From positions 434,678 to 498,677 of the forward strand of contig NZ_FOTM01000001.1 in the NCBI RefSeq assembly GCF_900114565.1: 64,000 nt of DNA, given 5' to 3'. A program made the position numbers and the translations under genes. Source of the stretch: Leifsonia sp. CL147 (lineage in GTDB: Bacteria; Actinomycetota; Actinomycetes; Actinomycetales; Microbacteriaceae). A model generated the notes under the pieces. The model was given only the letters and a program-made list of their open reading frames with translations. It did not search any database and had not been told where the DNA came from. This document shows, piece by piece, positions 60,531 through 64,000 of the stretch (position 1 is its first letter; each line of letters opens with the position of its first letter).

Positions 60531-61616
60531 ATGGACACCACGACAGACACGCTCGTCATCGGCGGAGGCCAGGCCGGACTCTCCGTCTCGTACCACCTCC
60601 GCCGGCTGGGGGTCGAGCATCTCGTGCTCGACGGCCGGGACCGCATCGGCGACGCCTGGAGAAGCAGGTGGGACAGTCTCGAGCTGTTCACGCCCCGCCG
60701 CTACGACGGCCTCGACGGGATGCGGATGCCCGGCGACCCTGCCGGAAGCCCCTCGAAGGATGAGATGGCGGGTTACCTGGAGTCCTACGCGGCCCGGTTC
60801 GGCCTGCCGGTTCTGACCGGCCGGCGGGTGACCGCCTTGAGCCGCGACGGCGACGTGTTCACCGCCGAGACGGCAGCCGGCGCCTTCCGTGCGGCCCGGG
60901 TGATCGTCGCGATGTCGAATTATCAGCGACCGCGCATCCCGGCCTTCGCCTCCGAACTGGATGCCGGGATCCGGCAGCTGCACGCCGTCGCCTACACGAG
61001 TCCCGCACAGCTTCTGCCGGGCAGAGTGCTCCTCGTCGGCGCCGGCAACTCCGGGGCGGAGATCGCCAAAGATCTCCGCGCCGACCACGAGGTGGTCCTC
61101 GCGGGCCCGAGCACGGGTGAAGTACCCGGCTCGTACACCGGGTTCCTGAACCGGCACCTCCTCGTGCATGCCCTCAACGGCGTGGTGTTCCCGCACCTCC
61201 TGTCCGTGAACACGCCCGTGGGGCGCCGCGTCCGGCCGAAGGTCATGAGGCGCGGCGTCCCCCTCATCCGCGTGAAGGCGCGCGACCTGGAGCGTCTCGG
61301 GGTCGTCCGTGCCGCGCGCGTGACCGGTGCGCGCGACGGACTGCCGGTCGTGGACGGCGCAGCTCTGGAGGTGACGAACATCGTCTGGTGCAGCGGCTAC
61401 GATCCGGGATTCGACTGGATCCGGCTTCCCATCCTCGATGACCGCGGCGAGCCGCGGCACGATCGCGGGGTGGTCCCCGAGGTGCCGGGGCTGTACTTCG
61501 TCGGCCTGCACTTCCTGACCTCGATGGCGTCGGCCATGGTGCACGGCGTCGGGAGGGACGCCGCCCGGATCGCTTCGCTCGCTGCGTCGCCGGTGCTTCA
61601 GCCGGAGGCCGCTTGA
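60531..61616 (+). CDS. Flavin-containing monooxygenase-like NAD(P)/FAD oxidoreductase
   Basis: 361 aa. FAD motif TLVIGGGQAGLSVSYHLRRL; second Rossmann VLLVGAGNSGAEIAKDL for NADPH; GDAWRSRWDSLELFTPRRYD and VWCSGYDPGFDWI are typical of the CzcO/FMO-like group. ATG at 60531 preceded by a TACCGT -10-like hexamer 7 nt away, so probably leaderless. Substrate unknown. Confidence 0.85.
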   Translation: MDTTTDTLVIGGGQAGLSVSYHLRRLGVEHLVLDGRDRIGDAWRSRWDSLELFTPRRYDGLDGMRMPGDPAGSPSKDEMAGYLESYAARFGLPVLTGRRVTALSRDGDVFTAETAAGAFRAARVIVAMSNYQRPRIPAFASELDAGIRQLHAVAYTSPAQLLPGRVLLVGAGNSGAEIAKDLRADHEVVLAGPSTGEVPGSYTGFLNRHLLVHALNGVVFPHLLSVNTPVGRRVRPKVMRRGVPLIRVKARDLERLGVVRAARVTGARDGLPVVDGAALEVTNIVWCSGYDPGFDWIRLPILDDRGEPRHDRGVVPEVPGLYFVGLHFLTSMASAMVHGVGRDAARIASLAASPVLQPEAA

Positions 61617-61629
61617 GCTCCGCCGCACG

Positions 61630-61719
61630 CGGGGTACTGTGAGCGGCAGCTTCCGAGACCCCGTAGCTACGGGTATGGGGAAATGAAACCCAGGGCCCGG
61701 CCCTCGTGCCGGGTCCTGG
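61630..61719 (+). promoter_or_regulatory. Promoter/leader of the sigma factor gene
   Basis: Two GGGTAC/GGGTAT hexamers (61632 and 61671) resemble the -10 of actinobacterial SigB/SigF promoters, suggesting autoregulation. A perfect 14-bp palindrome CCCGTAGCTACGGG (61660-61673) and a 12-bp hairpin (61690-61701 with 61708-61719, one wobble) follow. The leader to the start codon is ~200 nt. Confidence 0.4.
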
Positions 61720-61913
61720 CTCTGCGTTCACGGGGCCGGCAGAGGGAAGCACCGAGCGAGCGCTTCGTCAACCGGTCCTCCTTCTTCTCCTCTCGGCTTG
61801 ATTTCGCCGGGAAGCGGGCGTCTTCTCGTGACGAGGCCAGGCGAGGCGGCACCCGCGACGACGGATCCGCCCGCGGCGATTCACGACCGGACACAGCCGA
61901 AGGAGGACTTCCC

Positions 61914-62708
61914 GTGCGCATCGACGACCGATCCGAAGAGCAGGTCTCCGCGTCCGATCCCCGCCCCGAGCCGGAGATCGTCAACGAGCTCGTCCTCGGC
62001 AACCTCGGCCTGGCGGAGGCGATCGCCCACCGCTACTCCCACGGCCGGCACGACACCGGCGACCTCCAGCAGGTCGCGTATCTGGGTCTCGTGAAGGCCG
62101 CTCATCACTTCGACCGGCGCAAGTGCGACGACTTCGCCCTCTACGCCGTCCCCACCATCTCGGGCGAGATCAAGCGGTACTTCCGCGATCTCGGCTGGTT
62201 CATCCGTCCGCCCCGGCCGGTCCAGCAGCTGCGGTCGCGCCTGGCGTCGGAGGGAACGCAGCTGGCCCAGGAGCTGGGACACCAGCCGACCCCGGCCGAG
62301 CTCTCGTCATCGCTCGGCGAAGATCTCGCTCTGGTCAACGAGGCGCTATCGGCTCACGAGAGTCTTCGGCCCTCGTCGCTGGATGCCCCGTGCGGGCCGG
62401 GCGAGGACAGCCAGGTCCTCGGCGACACGATCCCGAGCCCGGACCCGGGCATCGAACGCGCGGAGATGATGGCGGCGCTCGGCATCGCCTGCCGGCGGCT
62501 GAACCTGCGGGATCGACGGATCCTGTACCTGCGCTTCTTCGAGGACAAGACCCAGCAGGAGATCGGCGACCTCCTCGGCGTCACGCAGATGCAGATCTCG
62601 CGCCTGCTCACGCGCATCCTCGCCGATCTCCGGAAGCAGCTGGGCCCGGAGGACGAGGCGGTCGCCCGGAGCGCCGTGGTGGCGGAGCCGGAGCGCGCGG
62701 TCGGCTGA
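61914..62708 (+). CDS. RNA polymerase sigma factor, SigB/SigF/SigG family
   Basis: 264 aa. Region 2: LVLGNLGLAEAIAHRYSHGR, DLQQVAYLGLVKAAHHFDRR; then FALYAVPTISGEIKRYFRDL and GWFIRPPRPVQQLRSRL, the hallmark of stress/sporulation-type sigma-B/F factors. Region 4: DKTQQEIGDLLGVTQMQISR. GTG at 61914 chosen for its AAGGAGG ribosome site. An in-frame upstream ATG at 61683 would add an Arg-rich, unconserved 77 residues. No anti-sigma gene adjoins. Confidence 0.88.
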   Translation: MRIDDRSEEQVSASDPRPEPEIVNELVLGNLGLAEAIAHRYSHGRHDTGDLQQVAYLGLVKAAHHFDRRKCDDFALYAVPTISGEIKRYFRDLGWFIRPPRPVQQLRSRLASEGTQLAQELGHQPTPAELSSSLGEDLALVNEALSAHESLRPSSLDAPCGPGEDSQVLGDTIPSPDPGIERAEMMAALGIACRRLNLRDRRILYLRFFEDKTQQEIGDLLGVTQMQISRLLTRILADLRKQLGPEDEAVARSAVVAEPERAVG

Positions 62709-62736
62709 GCCGGGCGGTCGCGGCGCAGCAGGGCGG

Positions 62737-63678
62737 TCAGCTGAGCAGTGCGGACGCGGCGCGCAGCACATCCTCCACCTGAACCGCCATCAGCGCGGGA
62801 TCGGGCTCGGCGCCGAACGTGTCCCCGACCCGCAGGCGGGCGTCGGTCAGGACGATGTGCGGTCCAGGCGGCGGACCCCATTCCTCGACGGGCGCCGGGC
62901 CGAAGATGATGACCGACGGAACCCGGTACGCCGACGCCAGGTGCGCCGCACCCGTGTCGGCCGAGACGACGATCCTCGCGTCGGCGATGACGGATGCGAA
63001 CTCACGCAGCCCGATCCGGCCGGCCAGGATGCGGTTCTCCGGCAGGCCCGCACGTTCGGCGACGGCGACCGCCCGGTTCCGTTCGGCCTCGCTGCCGGTG
63101 AGCACGACCTCCAGCCCGTCCCGTTCGAGTGCGCCGACCACCCGGGCGAAGCGCTCGACCGGCCACTGCCGGCAGCCGTAGAACGCGCCGACATGGACGA
63201 CGGCCGCTCCGGGTCTGCTGCTCGCGCCCGGGTCCCGCAGCGCGACATCGTCCGGGTCGGCCGGCATGCCGTGCGCGGTGACCAGGCGCGCCCAGCGGAG
63301 GCGCTCGTGGATTCCGTCGAGCCACTCCGGTCCGTCCCAGCCGGGGGCACGATGCCCGACCTTGCGGCGGGCGTCGAGCGCATCCAGAAGCTCCCTGCTC
63401 TCCGGCCCCGCGCCGTGCAGGTTCACCACCGTTTCGACGCGCCCGGACTGGATGCGCAGGGGCGCATCCAGCCCGGGCGTCGGCAGGAGCGCATCCACCC
63501 CCTCCACCAGGTCGAGGATCGGATCGAGCCACCCCGGCACGGCCAGGATCAGCCGGTGATCGGGATGCGCGCGCTTGATCGCCCGGATGGCGGGCACGGC
63601 CACCAGGAGGTCGCCGAGCTTGAGCGCGCGCAGAGCGAGCACCTCCGGGGTCCCGTCCGGATCGCCGAGCAGTCTCAT
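62737..63678 (-). CDS. Glycosyltransferase family 9 protein
   Basis: 313 aa, heptosyltransferase fold (GT-B). N-terminal VLALRALKLGDLLVAVPAIR contains the family's LGDxL motif; C-terminal VVSADTGAAHLASAYRVPSV and FGPAPVEEWGPP bind the nucleotide-sugar. In Gram-positives such proteins modify wall or extracellular glycans. ATG at 63678, with GGAGGTG about 13 nt upstream; further upstream the frame runs into a tandem repeat, so longer versions are unlikely. Confidence 0.85.
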   Translation of the reverse strand: MRLLGDPDGTPEVLALRALKLGDLLVAVPAIRAIKRAHPDHRLILAVPGWLDPILDLVEGVDALLPTPGLDAPLRIQSGRVETVVNLHGAGPESRELLDALDARRKVGHRAPGWDGPEWLDGIHERLRWARLVTAHGMPADPDDVALRDPGASSRPGAAVVHVGAFYGCRQWPVERFARVVGALERDGLEVVLTGSEAERNRAVAVAERAGLPENRILAGRIGLREFASVIADARIVVSADTGAAHLASAYRVPSVIIFGPAPVEEWGPPPGPHIVLTDARLRVGDTFGAEPDPALMAVQVEDVLRAASALLS

Positions 63679-63741
63679 GCGCCCACCAGTACACCTCCCC
63701 GGCCGTCCGCGCTGCCGTCGCGGCCGTCCGCGCTGTGTGCG

Positions 63742-63813
63742 CTGCCGTCCGCGCTGCCCGTCGCGCAGTGTGTGCTGCCGTCCGCGCTGCCCGTCGCGCA
63801 GTGTGTGCTGCCG
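63742..63813. repeat. 33-bp tandem repeat
   Basis: Two identical 33-bp units (63742-63774 and 63775-63807), beginning CTGCCGTCCGCGCTGCCCGT, with a degenerate copy before and a 6-bp start of a third after. Confidence 0.9.
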
Positions 63814-63868
63814 TTTGTAACGAATGCGCATGCTCGCCGGACCGCAATTGTTCCGAACCGCAGCACTC
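63805..63868 (-). repeat. 66-bp intergenic palindromic repeat, copy R6 (inverted)
   Basis: Read on the minus strand: GAGTGCTGCGGTTCGGAAC, AATTGCGGTCCGGCGAGCA, TGCGCATTCGTTACAAACG. The asymmetric GGCGAGCA centre shows opposite orientation to copies R1-R5. Confidence 0.65.
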
Positions 63869-63939
63869 GCGGTCGAACCCGGGTGCGGGATGCGGCGACC
63901 GCAGCACTCGCGGGTCGAGCCGGGCGCGGGATGCGGCGA
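63858..63939. repeat. 41-bp tandem repeat
   Basis: Two 41-bp units (63858-63898, 63899-63939), about 36 of 41 identical, beginning CCGCAGCACTCGCGG; the first overlaps the end of palindromic copy R6. Beyond it to 64000 nothing else is supported; an ATG at the very edge cannot be judged. Confidence 0.8.
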
Positions 63940-64000
63940 CCGCGGGGCCGGACGTTTATCCGCCGCTTCTCCGGGGAACAGCAGCATCATGGCTCGTTTC

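Noticed and set aside
1-64000. CRISPR arrays, tRNA, rRNA, insertion sequences, integrase or replication origin
   Set aside because: No repeat-spacer pattern, TTC-loop/acceptor pattern, transposase or integrase motif was found on either strand.

Overview
The window is high-GC DNA with dense, often 4-bp-overlapping operons, many GTG starts, leaderless-looking starts, an FdxA-type 7Fe ferredoxin, an actinobacterial-type TatB and numerous LacI/IclR sugar regulators. This fits an actinobacterium, most likely a Microbacteriaceae-type soil or plant-associated organism (inference; no rRNA or tRNA is present to confirm it). All assignments come from reading motifs by eye; no search was run.

Layout. 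1-4071: end of a sugar-binding lipoprotein gene, a small hypothetical, a DrrAB-type ABC-2 exporter, a small membrane protein and a CbiX-like sirohydrochlorin chelatase. 4255-16138: one long sulfur operon (sulfite reductase, APS reductase, ATP sulfurylase CysDN, a sulfonate-type ABC importer, SUMT, FprA, FdxA, a thioredoxin-reductase-like flavoprotein, cysteine synthase). It supplies siroheme, electrons, sulfide and cysteine. 16331-30598: alcohol dehydrogenase, a G5/DUF3761 membrane protein, then a sugar-acid catabolic region. That region holds an FAH-type hydrolase, idonate-type and gluconate-type dehydrogenases, two IclR regulators, a GarR-type reductase, an SMP-30 lactonase, a ribose-type ABC importer and gluconokinase. 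GTTC-N8-GAAC-like operator candidates link its promoters.

30750-35660: a MarR C-terminal remnant, a LacI regulator and then a toxin island. The island carries an LXG-type secreted polymorphic toxin operon (two small helical partners, LXG toxin with a type-44-like C-terminus, lipoprotein immunity) on the plus strand. Next to it, inverted, is a deletion-derived orphan toxin-immunity cassette. The orphan cassette is bounded exactly by two 69-bp copies of the LacI gene's 3' end. The island separates the LacI gene from its probable target operon (35969-40253: Gfo/Idh oxidoreductase, DUF993 aldolase-like protein, TIM-barrel isomerase, glycerate kinase).

40372-49610: a LacI regulon whose operator GAAACTAGTTCC occurs at three promoters. 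It controls an oligosaccharide ABC importer with a Tat-signal lipoprotein, a hydroxyacid dehydrogenase plus alpha/beta hydrolase, and a tatA-tatC-tatB-thuA operon, suggesting a translocase dedicated to this uptake system. 49735-57335: a second LacI regulon with a GH36 alpha-galactosidase (apparently starting at ATC) and a 1430-residue secreted alginate-lyase-like enzyme with discoidin-type modules. 57573-63678: aldo/keto reductase, LuxR regulator, flavin monooxygenase-like protein, a SigB/SigF-type sigma factor and a GT9 glycosyltransferase.

Two intergenic palindrome families stand out. One is a 66-bp element in six copies. The other is a pair of long hairpins with a conserved 28-nt apex but unrelated arms.
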